The translations under genes and the position numbers were made by a program. From a virus: a DNA stretch of 25,584 bases. Of the stretch, positions 16,441-24,510 are shown piece by piece (positions within the stretch are counted from its first letter, which is position 1; each line of letters opens with the position of its first letter). The notes below the pieces were generated by a model. It worked only from the letters and a program-made list of their open reading frames with translations, did no database searches and was not told the DNA's origin. Where the stretch lies: positions 1 to 25,584 of IMG/VR virus record IMGVR_UViG_3300032304_000976; one strand, 5' to 3'.

Positions 16441-17863
16441 TCGTAATATAAAAGGCAATGAACTTAAAGAGATTAATGGTAGATATGAATCTCGTTATCT
16501 TGCTGACGCTGAATATGTATATAAAGAACTAAACAAGGTCAGTTCTAGTTTTTGTCTTGCCAAATGGTATAACGTTAGCATACATATTCCCACAGGAAAG
16601 ACTCATAGTTGTTATCACCCTAGAGCACATCAAATTCCATTAGACGAAATAGTGATTGATGTAAGTGCATTGCATAATACCAAGTATAAAAAAGATCAAC
16701 GTAAACAGATGCTTGAGGGGACTCGTCCTAAAGAATGTGAATTTTGTTGGCAAATCGAAGACAGTGGCAATCAACTCAGCGATCGTGCATATCGCAGTAA
16801 GGACGTTTACGAAGACGGACTAATTGAGGAAGCCAAGGCATTGGGATTTGAAGGCAATGCAATACCTCGATATGTCGAAGTAAACTTCAATCAGGCCTGT
16901 AATTTTAAATGCAGCTATTGTAGTCCTCACCTAAGCACAGCATGGCAGCAGGACATAGAACAAAACGGTGCTGTCATTTTATCTGATCGATGGCACAATG
17001 ATATTACATGGGTAAAAAAACTCAATATTAACAACGGTCCCGACAATCCTTATCTAAAAGCCTTTTGGGAATGGATGCCGGTAGTCTATCCAAAGCTACA
17101 AACGTTCCGTATGACTGGTGGCGAACCGTTGATGGATAAAAATACCTTTAAAATGTTTGATTATGTACACGAGCACCCACATCCTGCCTTAAACCTGTCT
17201 ATAACGTCAAATTGCTGTCCGCCCGGAAATCAGTGGAATAAGTTTATGATATCATTGAAGAAAATCACTGAAAAATCAGCAATTGATCACTTTATGTTGT
17301 TTTGCAGTTTAGACTCGTGGGGCAAACAAGCCGAATATATACGTAACGGCATGAACTTTGACATGCTATACACCAACGTAACTGATTATCTCCAGAACAG
17401 CGATAAACATAGTTTGACATTTATTATCACTTTTAATGCGTTGTCGTACACACGATTTTACGAATACATGGAAAATATATTAAAATTACGCAAACAATTT
17501 AACAGCGGTCGTCAATTGGTTTGGTTTGATGTGCCACAGTTAATTGATCCCGATTTTTTGAATCCTAAATTACTACCTGAATTAGTTTCTGAGTTAGAAC
17601 GCACAATTGAGTTTATGAAATATAATCCAGAAACCAAATGGAACGAGTTTAAAGGGTTCAGCGATTTTGAAATTAGCAAAGTTCAGAGATTGATCGATTG
17701 GATTAAATCAGATACTGGGTTTAACAGTGAATTAGCTAAAGAGAATTTTTATTTATTTTTTAGCCAGCAAGACAAGCGTCAAGGCACAAATTTTTTAAAT
17801 ACATTTCCAGAGTTAGAAACTTTCTGGAAAGAATGCGAGGCAAAATGCAAGAAAACAGAGTAA
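16430..17863 (+). CDS. Radical SAM protein 1, N-terminal twitch-type cysteine domain
   Basis: This 477-residue protein (GTG start) has an N-terminal cysteine region (C42, C61 in HSCYHPRAH, C103 and C106 in ECEFCWQIED) resembling a twitch/half-SPASM domain that holds an auxiliary iron-sulfur cluster. The radical SAM core has C157-NFK-C161-SY-C164 binding the 4Fe-4S cluster and TGGEP (229-233) for SAM. LDSWGKQAEYIRNG follows a later strand. The order matches the twitch domain-containing radical SAM family as I know it, whose substrates are unknown. It generates a 5'-deoxyadenosyl radical in the cytosol, probably to modify a peptide or sugar. It is a clear paralogue of the next gene (ALHNTKxKK.QRK.MLEG, SDR). 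It overlaps the previous gene by 11 bases and the next by about 19. Confidence 0.85.
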   Translation: MEYNRNIKGNELKEINGRYESRYLADAEYVYKELNKVSSSFCLAKWYNVSIHIPTGKTHSCYHPRAHQIPLDEIVIDVSALHNTKYKKDQRKQMLEGTRPKECEFCWQIEDSGNQLSDRAYRSKDVYEDGLIEEAKALGFEGNAIPRYVEVNFNQACNFKCSYCSPHLSTAWQQDIEQNGAVILSDRWHNDITWVKKLNINNGPDNPYLKAFWEWMPVVYPKLQTFRMTGGEPLMDKNTFKMFDYVHEHPHPALNLSITSNCCPPGNQWNKFMISLKKITEKSAIDHFMLFCSLDSWGKQAEYIRNGMNFDMLYTNVTDYLQNSDKHSLTFIITFNALSYTRFYEYMENILKLRKQFNSGRQLVWFDVPQLIDPDFLNPKLLPELVSELERTIEFMKYNPETKWNEFKGFSDFEISKVQRLIDWIKSDTGFNSELAKENFYLFFSQQDKRQGTNFLNTFPELETFWKECEAKCKKTE

Positions 17864-19209
17864 CGTTTATTAAGAACGTAAAAGACAGATTAAACAAAGT
17901 AGGACCGGGTTTTTGTGCAATGAAATGGTTGCATCAAACCCTGTATCTACACACAGGCGACAATCACAGTTGTTATCATCCTAGGCCACATCATATTGGA
18001 CTAGATGAAATTGCAGCTGATCCCAGCGCACTACATAATACCAAATGGAAAAAAGAACAACGTAAGACCATGTTAGAAGGCGGTCGACCTAACGAATGTC
18101 AATACTGTTGGAGCATTGAAGACTTGCCAGGTGAGCATATCAGTGATAGGATGATACATAGTTCAAGTGATTTTTCTGAACCGATGATTGAAAAATTAGC
18201 AGAGCTTCCTTGGGATGCACCAGTTAATCCTCGTTACTTAGAAGTCAGCTTTGGTAACGGCTGTAACTATCGTTGCGGCTATTGCTGTCCACAAGCAAGC
18301 ACCATGTGGACTGAGGAAATTAAAAAACACGGCAACTATGACCTAACCTACAATCAGTATGGCATTGAGTTTATGACCAACGGTACATACTATGGTCCTA
18401 AGGATGAGAATCCTTATATTGAAGCATTCTGGAAGTGGTGGCCTAGTCTTAAACATGATCTGCACACTCTTCGTATCACAGGTGGCGAGCCTCTAATGAA
18501 TCCAGGCGCCATGCAATTCTTTGATTTGTTAGAAACAGAGCCAAGTCCTCATTTAGAAATTACACTTAACAGTAATTTAGGTGTAACCTTTGATCGTGTT
18601 GATAGACTTATTGAAAGAGTGACTAGTCTAGTTCGTCAAAAGAAGATTCGTAAGTTTGGTTTCTTTACCAGCATTGATAGTTGGGGCGAGCAGGCAGAGT
18701 ATATGCGTACAGGACTTAAATGTGATCATTGGGAACGCAATATGATAGAAGTAATCAAGGCAGGTGCTACTGTGAATTTAATGTGTACCTATAATGTCTT
18801 ATGCGTTACTAACTTTCAACAACTATTAGAAAAGGTAATCGAATGGCGTGAGAAGTTTGGATTTGAGTCAGTCTCCTTTGATACACCCTACTTGAAAGAA
18901 CCACCACATTGGATGATTAACATTCTCACAGATGATTTCATAGTACATCAAGAACGTCAACTACAATTTATTGTAGATAATAAAAAATGGTTTACAGATG
19001 TCGAATATGAAAAAATGCTTCGTGTTACAGATTATATGAAAGCTAAAACTATACCCGAAGAAAAAATTCGTGCAGGACGAAGAGACTTTTACAGTTTCTT
19101 TACCGAAAATGATAAGCGTTTAGGTACAGACTTGTTAAAGACCTTTTCAGAATACAAAGATTTTTACGAGCTTTGTAAACAAACATACGAAAATTATGAT
19201 AAACGATAA
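17845..19209 (+). CDS. Radical SAM protein 2, N-terminal twitch-type cysteine domain
   Basis: This 454-residue paralogue of radical SAM protein 1 has N-terminal cysteines C24, C43 (HSCYHPRPH), C85 and C88 (ECQYCWSIED). The radical SAM cluster is C140-NYR-C144-GY-C147, followed by a further C148. The SAM-binding ITGGEPLMN is at 211-219, with SIDSWGEQAEYMRTG further on and a charged helical C-terminus. The start at 17845 is chosen for the GAGG 4 bases upstream; an in-frame ATG at 17833 would add four residues (MRGK). It is less AT-rich than the radical SAM genes that follow. High similarity to its neighbour suggests duplication followed by specialisation, for instance acting on two related acceptors or as a heteromer. 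Substrate unknown. Confidence 0.87.
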   Translation: MQENRVTFIKNVKDRLNKVGPGFCAMKWLHQTLYLHTGDNHSCYHPRPHHIGLDEIAADPSALHNTKWKKEQRKTMLEGGRPNECQYCWSIEDLPGEHISDRMIHSSSDFSEPMIEKLAELPWDAPVNPRYLEVSFGNGCNYRCGYCCPQASTMWTEEIKKHGNYDLTYNQYGIEFMTNGTYYGPKDENPYIEAFWKWWPSLKHDLHTLRITGGEPLMNPGAMQFFDLLETEPSPHLEITLNSNLGVTFDRVDRLIERVTSLVRQKKIRKFGFFTSIDSWGEQAEYMRTGLKCDHWERNMIEVIKAGATVNLMCTYNVLCVTNFQQLLEKVIEWREKFGFESVSFDTPYLKEPPHWMINILTDDFIVHQERQLQFIVDNKKWFTDVEYEKMLRVTDYMKAKTIPEEKIRAGRRDFYSFFTENDKRLGTDLLKTFSEYKDFYELCKQTYENYDKR

Positions 19210-20416
19210 AAATAAACAATCCTGGTGTGTAAATGCATTTCATGCCATGAGTGCTAACAACGACGGTAGCACAAAAATGTGTTGCATGATTAAAGATTCA
19301 TATAATGAGTTAACATTTTTTCCTAAAAAATTAATTATAGGTAAAACATCCATCCGAGACAACTTTGACAATACCATAGCTAAAAAAATTAGAAATAATT
19401 TAGATAAAGGTGTGAGAGACAATGCTTGTCAGTTATGCTGGGAAGAAGAAGACGGTGGAAGAAAAAGCAAACGGTTGAGAGATAACGAACGATACTTTCA
19501 CGAAATGCAATGGCAAAATCGACAACCATACAGCGGACTAGCAAAATTTGAATTGAATCTTGGCAACACCTGCAATATTAAATGCAGGACTTGCCATCCT
19601 AGTATAAGTTCTATGTGGATGAAAGAAGCATATGAGTTAGATCATAGTGAAAACATTTCTTTTAAAGAATACGGCGAAACTATGAAAAAATATCATCAGC
19701 AATACGATGAAGACAGTCCGTTTTGGGATGACCTAGCTAATAATTTAGACACCATTAAACAGTTCGACTTCTATGGCGGAGAACCGTTTATGAGTAAAAA
19801 GATGTGGGAGATACTTAGGATATGTGTCGACAAAGGTTATTCAAAAGACATTGAACTGCATTACAACACCAACGGAACTACTTGGCCGAAAGAAACTGAG
19901 TTATGGCAACATTTTAGATCTATTAATTTAAGTTTTAGCATAGATGGAATAGGCGAACGTTTTGAATACATGAGATTTCCAGCCAAATGGGATGAAGTCT
20001 GCGTTAATATGCAACATGCAAGAAACTATAAAGACACTTATAACAACATGTCGATCAGTTGGTGTGTTACATTAAGCTCTATCAACATTTTTTATTTGCC
20101 GGAAATTTTAGATGAGTATTACACATCGTATTCTGATCTCGGGATATACTTAAATTTAGTTCACGCTCCTTCACATTTTAATATAGGTAAAATGCCGGAA
20201 GATGTTAAAGATTTTGTAATTAAACGTCTTGAGCAAATTCCAAAAGAATATCAGAATGTATGGTATCAGCTGACTGGAATTATAGGATTTATTAAAAACG
20301 GAACCTATAATGAAGCTGACTGGAAAACATTTATTTCAACAATAAAAAAACATGATGAATACAGGAATCAAGATTTTTATAAAACGTTTATTGAATACAG
20401 TAAAGTTACAGGATAA
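19196..20416 (+). CDS. Radical SAM protein 3, N-terminal twitch-type cysteine domain
   Basis: This 406-residue protein has N-terminal cysteines C11 (SWCVNAFHAMS), C29-C30 (TKMCCM), C78 and C81 (ACQLCWEEEDGGRKSKR), the pattern of the twitch domain preceding the core. The core cluster is C126-NIK-C130-RT-C133 and the SAM motif is FYGGEPFMS (192-200). SIDGIGERFEYMR and YNTNGT complete a standard TIM-barrel radical SAM order. It is only distantly related to proteins 1 and 2. It overlaps the previous gene by 14 bases with no clear Shine-Dalgarno, so translation is probably coupled. Substrate unknown; family-level call strong. Confidence 0.87.
   Translation: MINDKNKQSWCVNAFHAMSANNDGSTKMCCMIKDSYNELTFFPKKLIIGKTSIRDNFDNTIAKKIRNNLDKGVRDNACQLCWEEEDGGRKSKRLRDNERYFHEMQWQNRQPYSGLAKFELNLGNTCNIKCRTCHPSISSMWMKEAYELDHSENISFKEYGETMKKYHQQYDEDSPFWDDLANNLDTIKQFDFYGGEPFMSKKMWEILRICVDKGYSKDIELHYNTNGTTWPKETELWQHFRSINLSFSIDGIGERFEYMRFPAKWDEVCVNMQHARNYKDTYNNMSISWCVTLSSINIFYLPEILDEYYTSYSDLGIYLNLVHAPSHFNIGKMPEDVKDFVIKRLEQIPKEYQNVWYQLTGIIGFIKNGTYNEADWKTFISTIKKHDEYRNQDFYKTFIEYSKVTG
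20410..20413 (+). promoter_or_regulatory. Ribosome binding site (AGGA) deciding a GTG start
   Basis: AGGA spans the end of the preceding gene, 7 bases before the GTG at 20421. It supports that start over the in-frame ATGs at 20352 and 20355, which overlap the previous gene by more than 60 bases and would add 23 residues unlike the family. Confidence 0.65.
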
Positions 20417-20420
20417 TACC

Positions 20421-21665
20421 GTGACAGAATTTTGGAATAACCGTGAATTAACTCAAATGCATATTGAGTTAACAAACGCCTGCAATGCTGCCTGTCCTAT
20501 GTGTGTTAGGTTTCATAATAATAGCCCGTTGACAAGACCTGATTTAGAAATTGGACAAATAACCATTGATAAATTTAAGGAATACTTTCCACCTCATATT
20601 ATTAAAAAATGCAACTTAATTTTGTTCTGTGGAGTTCATGGCGACCCATGTGTTGCTAAAGATATGTATGAAATTTGTGAATACATAGATAGCGTTAGTA
20701 AGAATACTGCTGTTCGTATTAACACAAATGGCGGGATGAGAAAATCTGAGTGGTGGTCAAAATTAGGAAAATTATTTTCTAAACATCCTCGCAACGAAGA
20801 TGCATATTGGTCAGTTACATTTAGTATTGATGGTTTAGAAGATACGAATCATTTATACAGAAGAAATGTTAATTGGAAAATATTAACAGACAATGTAAAA
20901 TCATTCATCGATGCTGGTGGCATCGCAATGTGGGACTATTTAATTTTTAAACACAACGAGCATCAAATAATAGAAGCACAGCAGTTAGCAAATACTTTAG
21001 GATTTACCGAGTTTATTCCTAAAAAATCACTAGGCGTGGATCAAGGAAATAAACTAAAACCTCTTCCTGTACTAGATAAAAACGGACAACTGGAATATGT
21101 TATTGAAGCACCAGTTGAAGCTAAAAATAGAAATTTAGAAAAACCAGAAGGCGTTGAACCTTTAAAATTCTATCCCTTCAAACTTGAAGATTATAGAAAA
21201 TTGAAAATTGAAAAATCAGTGGGAAAGAATTTTCAACAGCAAGTTTCTTCAGTGTACGAAACTCGAATATTACTAGAAGATAATACTAAGTATAATAATT
21301 GTAATATTAATTGTAAATCTAAAGTTTGGCAAGGTGGCAAAGAAATATTTGTTGATAATTTTGGAAGAGTTATGCCTTGCTGTTACGTCGGAACACATTT
21401 AAACGGTGTATACACTGATACAAGAACATTACAATTACACAAGCATATGAATGATTATGGTTGGGATAAATTTGATTTGAATAATCATTCTCTAGAGGAA
21501 ATTTTAGATCAAGGACATCTGGATCGTGTATTTGCAGATTCTTGGAAGAAAGATACTGTTGAAGACGGCCGTCTATCATATTGTGCAGATACCTGCGGAG
21601 TGCATAGTAGCATAGATAGAATTTTCACACACGAGATCAACGATAAAACTGTATGTCAAAAATAA
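20421..21665 (+). CDS. Radical SAM protein 4 with C-terminal SPASM-type domain
   Basis: This 414-residue protein (GTG start) differs in layout from its four neighbours. The radical SAM cluster C21-NAA-C25-PM-C28 is right at the N-terminus, with no twitch domain before it. The SAM-binding position reads GVHGDPC (71-77) in place of GGEP, a form seen in SPASM-type enzymes. RINTNGG (99-105) and FSIDGL (134-139) continue the barrel. The C-terminus has C294, C298, C320-C321 (GRVMPCCYVG), C388, C392 and C412, consistent with a SPASM domain carrying auxiliary iron-sulfur clusters. SPASM enzymes often modify peptides (RiPP maturation) but some act on sugars. It starts 4 bases after the previous stop. 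Substrate unknown. Confidence 0.85.
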   Translation: MTEFWNNRELTQMHIELTNACNAACPMCVRFHNNSPLTRPDLEIGQITIDKFKEYFPPHIIKKCNLILFCGVHGDPCVAKDMYEICEYIDSVSKNTAVRINTNGGMRKSEWWSKLGKLFSKHPRNEDAYWSVTFSIDGLEDTNHLYRRNVNWKILTDNVKSFIDAGGIAMWDYLIFKHNEHQIIEAQQLANTLGFTEFIPKKSLGVDQGNKLKPLPVLDKNGQLEYVIEAPVEAKNRNLEKPEGVEPLKFYPFKLEDYRKLKIEKSVGKNFQQQVSSVYETRILLEDNTKYNNCNINCKSKVWQGGKEIFVDNFGRVMPCCYVGTHLNGVYTDTRTLQLHKHMNDYGWDKFDLNNHSLEEILDQGHLDRVFADSWKKDTVEDGRLSYCADTCGVHSSIDRIFTHEINDKTVCQK

Positions 21666-21693
21666 AAAGAGCACCTTTTTGAGATGTTAAAAC

Positions 21694-22827
21694 ATGAATA
21701 AAGAAACATTTTGTAGTTTTCCCTTTGATACAATTTTTCTAGGAGCGGATTCTGGAGTTAAAACTTGTTGCTCTGCTAGAACCGATCTAGGCAATCTCAA
21801 CAACAGTTCTATAGAAACAATTCTGAACAGTAATGCTGCTCAATCAGTGAGAGATTCAATTATAAACAATCAGTGGCATCCGCAGTGTAGTCAGTGCAAC
21901 GAAATAGAATTAATGGGCGGCCGATCTGAAAGATCTACTAATGTTGAAAATAATTACGATAGCTACGTGCCTATCCAGTTAGATAAAACATATTTTAAAT
22001 TAAAAAAACTTGACTTACGTTGGAGTAATACCTGCAATCTTGCCTGTAACTACTGTTACGAATACTTTAGTAGTCAATGGTCGAACATCAAAGGTATTAA
22101 AATTAATACTTTACAAGAGGATAATCAAGAATCGTTATTTTTATATATTGAAAAAAATAAAGATTTTGTTAAAGATATTAATTTGTTAGGTGGTGAACCG
22201 TTTTTACAAAAACAAAATTCTAGATTAATAACAATATTAAAAGATAAAAGATATTATGTATTAACCAATCTAGCATTGCCACTGCATAATAATAAAATAG
22301 CAAATCAAATTATCAAAGAACCAAATGCTGATTGGGGTGTTAGTTTTGAAACAGTGGGTTCTAGGTACGAGTATGTTAGGCATAATGCATCTTGGGAGCA
22401 GTTTATTAAAAATATAGAGTATGTTAAAGGTCGAGCCCCGTCTTTAACATTTAATGCCCATCCATTATACTGTGCATACTCTGCGTTTAATCTGGTAGAA
22501 TTTTATGATTTTATCACTGCAGATAACATGTTTACAGAAGTATACTGGTGTGTAATTCAAAACATAGATGGACTTAATGTCTTTACATTATCAAAAGATT
22601 TAAGATTAAAGGCAATAGAGGAAATTGAAAGATGCCAACTTAAATATTCTAATGCATCGGGCATCGACCATCTAATTGATATTAAAACTAGATTAATTGA
22701 AAGTTTAGATAACGGAGTTGATAAAAATTCGTATTTTGTTAAATGGACCAACGATATAGAAAAACAGTTGTCTAATAAAAAGTTTATATTCGAAGATCTG
22801 TGGCCGGAGTTATCAAAGTCATTATGA
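21694..22827 (+). CDS. Radical SAM protein 5, N-terminal twitch-type cysteine domain
   Basis: This 377-residue protein has N-terminal cysteines C7 (FCSFPF), C25-C26 (VKTCCSAR), C65 and C68 (PQCSQCNEIE...GGRSER), matching the twitch layout of protein 3. The core cluster is C114-NLA-C118-NY-C121 and the SAM motif LLGGEPFLQ is at 164-172. VLTNLALP stands where the usual NTNG is found, and SFETVGSRYEYVRHNASW where SxDGxG is usual, so it is a divergent member. It is the most AT-rich gene of the cassette by eye. A 28-base gap separates it from protein 4 and its end overlaps the next gene by ATGA. Substrate unknown. Confidence 0.85.
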   Translation: MNKETFCSFPFDTIFLGADSGVKTCCSARTDLGNLNNSSIETILNSNAAQSVRDSIINNQWHPQCSQCNEIELMGGRSERSTNVENNYDSYVPIQLDKTYFKLKKLDLRWSNTCNLACNYCYEYFSSQWSNIKGIKINTLQEDNQESLFLYIEKNKDFVKDINLLGGEPFLQKQNSRLITILKDKRYYVLTNLALPLHNNKIANQIIKEPNADWGVSFETVGSRYEYVRHNASWEQFIKNIEYVKGRAPSLTFNAHPLYCAYSAFNLVEFYDFITADNMFTEVYWCVIQNIDGLNVFTLSKDLRLKAIEEIERCQLKYSNASGIDHLIDIKTRLIESLDNGVDKNSYFVKWTNDIEKQLSNKKFIFEDLWPELSKSL

Positions 22828-23552
22828 ACTTTCATGCATTTGGAGACAGCTTTGTTGTTGGGGATCTGGACGATTTTGATCAGTATCAGGATTCGTACAG
22901 CTCTCGATTAGAACACTTAAAATACAATGTTAGTTTTGCTTCTCTAATTGCCAAAGAATTAAAAATGCCATTTTTTAATTATGCCGAACGTGGTTCAGGA
23001 AACTTTCCACAATTGGATAGATTGGTTCTTAATCTTTTAAACGGAACTATCAAACCCAATGATTATGTATTTTTTGGAATCACTACAATAACTAGAGATA
23101 GAAATTCTTTAGTGGAATTTAAAAAAGTAAGTGACTATGGATACGGTCCGTGCATGGCAGATAGAGAAACATTTATCAGTGATATACAACTTATTAACGA
23201 ATTAGATTTTTTCTATATAATTTCTATATTAGAAAAACTTAAAACTCAATTTAACATAAGTATCAAGGCTATTAATCTTTTTGATAATGTGTTATCGTTT
23301 TCTTCTAGGCAGGAGTTTTCTAACTTTAATTCAGATGTATTGATCTCTTGCGAAAATAAAACAGGAAATTCTGTTGTTGATATTATCAATGACACGTGGA
23401 ATACAAATCAAAAACATCCATATCATACAAGATTAAACATCCCAGTCGGTTATGAAAATTATTACACAAAACACAAACATCCGTCAATTATTGGCCATGT
23501 TAAAATTGCAGAATGGTTGTTAAAGCATGTCTACGAACGAAATAGTATTTAA
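22824..23552 (+). CDS. SGNH-hydrolase-like protein
   Basis: This 242-residue protein begins NFHAFGDSFVVGD, with GDS (7-9) as the SGNH block I catalytic serine. It also has NYAERGSGN (52-60) resembling the block III Gly/Asn turn, and HPSIIGHVKIAEWLL (218-232) resembling the C-terminal catalytic histidine region. The Asp usually three residues before that His is not visible (the segment reads TKHKH), so activity is uncertain. SGNH enzymes in glycan clusters remove or transfer O-acyl groups, which would fit the glycosyltransferases around it. The ATG at 22824 is chosen because it forms an ATGA overlap; an earlier in-frame ATG at 22800 lies within the upstream gene. It is cytosolic, with no signal peptide. 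Confidence 0.7.
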   Translation: MNFHAFGDSFVVGDLDDFDQYQDSYSSRLEHLKYNVSFASLIAKELKMPFFNYAERGSGNFPQLDRLVLNLLNGTIKPNDYVFFGITTITRDRNSLVEFKKVSDYGYGPCMADRETFISDIQLINELDFFYIISILEKLKTQFNISIKAINLFDNVLSFSSRQEFSNFNSDVLISCENKTGNSVVDIINDTWNTNQKHPYHTRLNIPVGYENYYTKHKHPSIIGHVKIAEWLLKHVYERNSI

Positions 23553-24510
23553 AGAAATTAAACTAGGCGGCCTCGGCACAGTGATATCTTCTGTGTCGGC
23601 GATGGTGAGTATAGAAAACCCGGTTGTGTGGCAAGTAGATGGCACTACGGAATCAGAAAGGGCATTATTGCAATATGTTGTAGATTGTTATGATGTTCCA
23701 AAAGATAAATTTAGATTCGAGTTTCCTGACAATCCGTTAGGAGATAGAGTAGACATTACAGATATTAGTAAATTTTTTAGTCCTTATATTACTTCTGATC
23801 ATATTATCTATCACGATAAGTCTTTTCCAATTAGAACCGAAGATGTAAAAAAACCTTGTGTTGGTCTAGCATTATACGATAAGCGTAAAACTATAAATGA
23901 TCCAAATCACGGCCCATTTACGCAGGCTGAATTTAAAAAGAAACAAAATTCTTGGCCAGAAAGAAAAATGTGGCCATTAGAAACAAATTTAAAAATTATC
24001 AATCTTTTACTATCTGCTGGGTATGATTTAATAAGTTTAGATAGTAATGCGCTACGATTGAACGATAAAATCTATATGTTAAACGAACATTGTGATTTTG
24101 TTATAGGATATGAAGGTGGGCTTCATCATATAGCACATACATTAAATATTCCAAGTATTGTGTTACCTTGGAGTAACCCTTATCCTCATTATGATAGTGA
24201 TTTTTTTATTCATGCATTACACCTAGATAAAAAAACTTGGATTGCACCAACTATAGAAGATGTCTTAAACTTAACTCCGCAGACATTGAGCGAATTACGA
24301 AATCAGTTAGCCGTTGGACAAGGGAACAATATGTTTCTAAATAATAAAGTGGGATTTAGCAACGACTTTCGACAAATTAGAATTCATGATGGTGATAAAG
24401 AAACGTTTAAACAATCCAGTTGGCAATTCTTTACACCACCTACACACAATATTATTTCTAATATTATTGATAAACGTATAGGTGGAATTCAAGAGTTTTA
24501 CTATTTTTAA
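23527..24510 (+). CDS. Putative GT-B / GT9-like glycosyltransferase
   Basis: This 327-residue protein has an N-terminal glycine loop (KLGGLGTVISSVSAM, residues 12-26) and a C-terminal-domain signature CDFVIGYEGGLHHIAHTLNI (189-208) followed by PSIVLPW. It resembles the donor-binding end of GT9 (heptosyltransferase-type) enzymes, where a D/E-G-G...H-x-A helix and a following strand bind the nucleotide. No DxD motif is needed in GT-B folds. It overlaps the SGNH-like gene by 26 bases with no clear ribosome site. It is the last gene of the plus-strand cassette, its stop overlapping the stop of the convergent gene. The donor sugar is unknown; heptose would be a guess from family only. Confidence 0.68.
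   Translation: MSTNEIVFKEIKLGGLGTVISSVSAMVSIENPVVWQVDGTTESERALLQYVVDCYDVPKDKFRFEFPDNPLGDRVDITDISKFFSPYITSDHIIYHDKSFPIRTEDVKKPCVGLALYDKRKTINDPNHGPFTQAEFKKKQNSWPERKMWPLETNLKIINLLLSAGYDLISLDSNALRLNDKIYMLNEHCDFVIGYEGGLHHIAHTLNIPSIVLPWSNPYPHYDSDFFIHALHLDKKTWIAPTIEDVLNLTPQTLSELRNQLAVGQGNNMFLNNKVGFSNDFRQIRIHDGDKETFKQSSWQFFTPPTHNIISNIIDKRIGGIQEFYYF

Noticed and set aside
20352-20420. Upstream extension of radical SAM protein 4 to an ATG at 20352
   Set aside because: The added 23 residues lie inside the preceding gene; GTG 20421 has AGGA at 7 bases and begins 4 bases after that gene's stop.
21664-21680. AAAAAG-AGCAC-CTTTTT hairpin between radical SAM genes 4 and 5
   Set aside because: The stem has one G-C pair only and no following T-run; too weak for a terminator, and the genes around it look like one operon.
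16430-22827. A complete RiPP biosynthetic cluster
   Set aside because: No small precursor-peptide gene, leader peptidase, or RRE domain could be seen, so only the radical SAM enzymes are reported.
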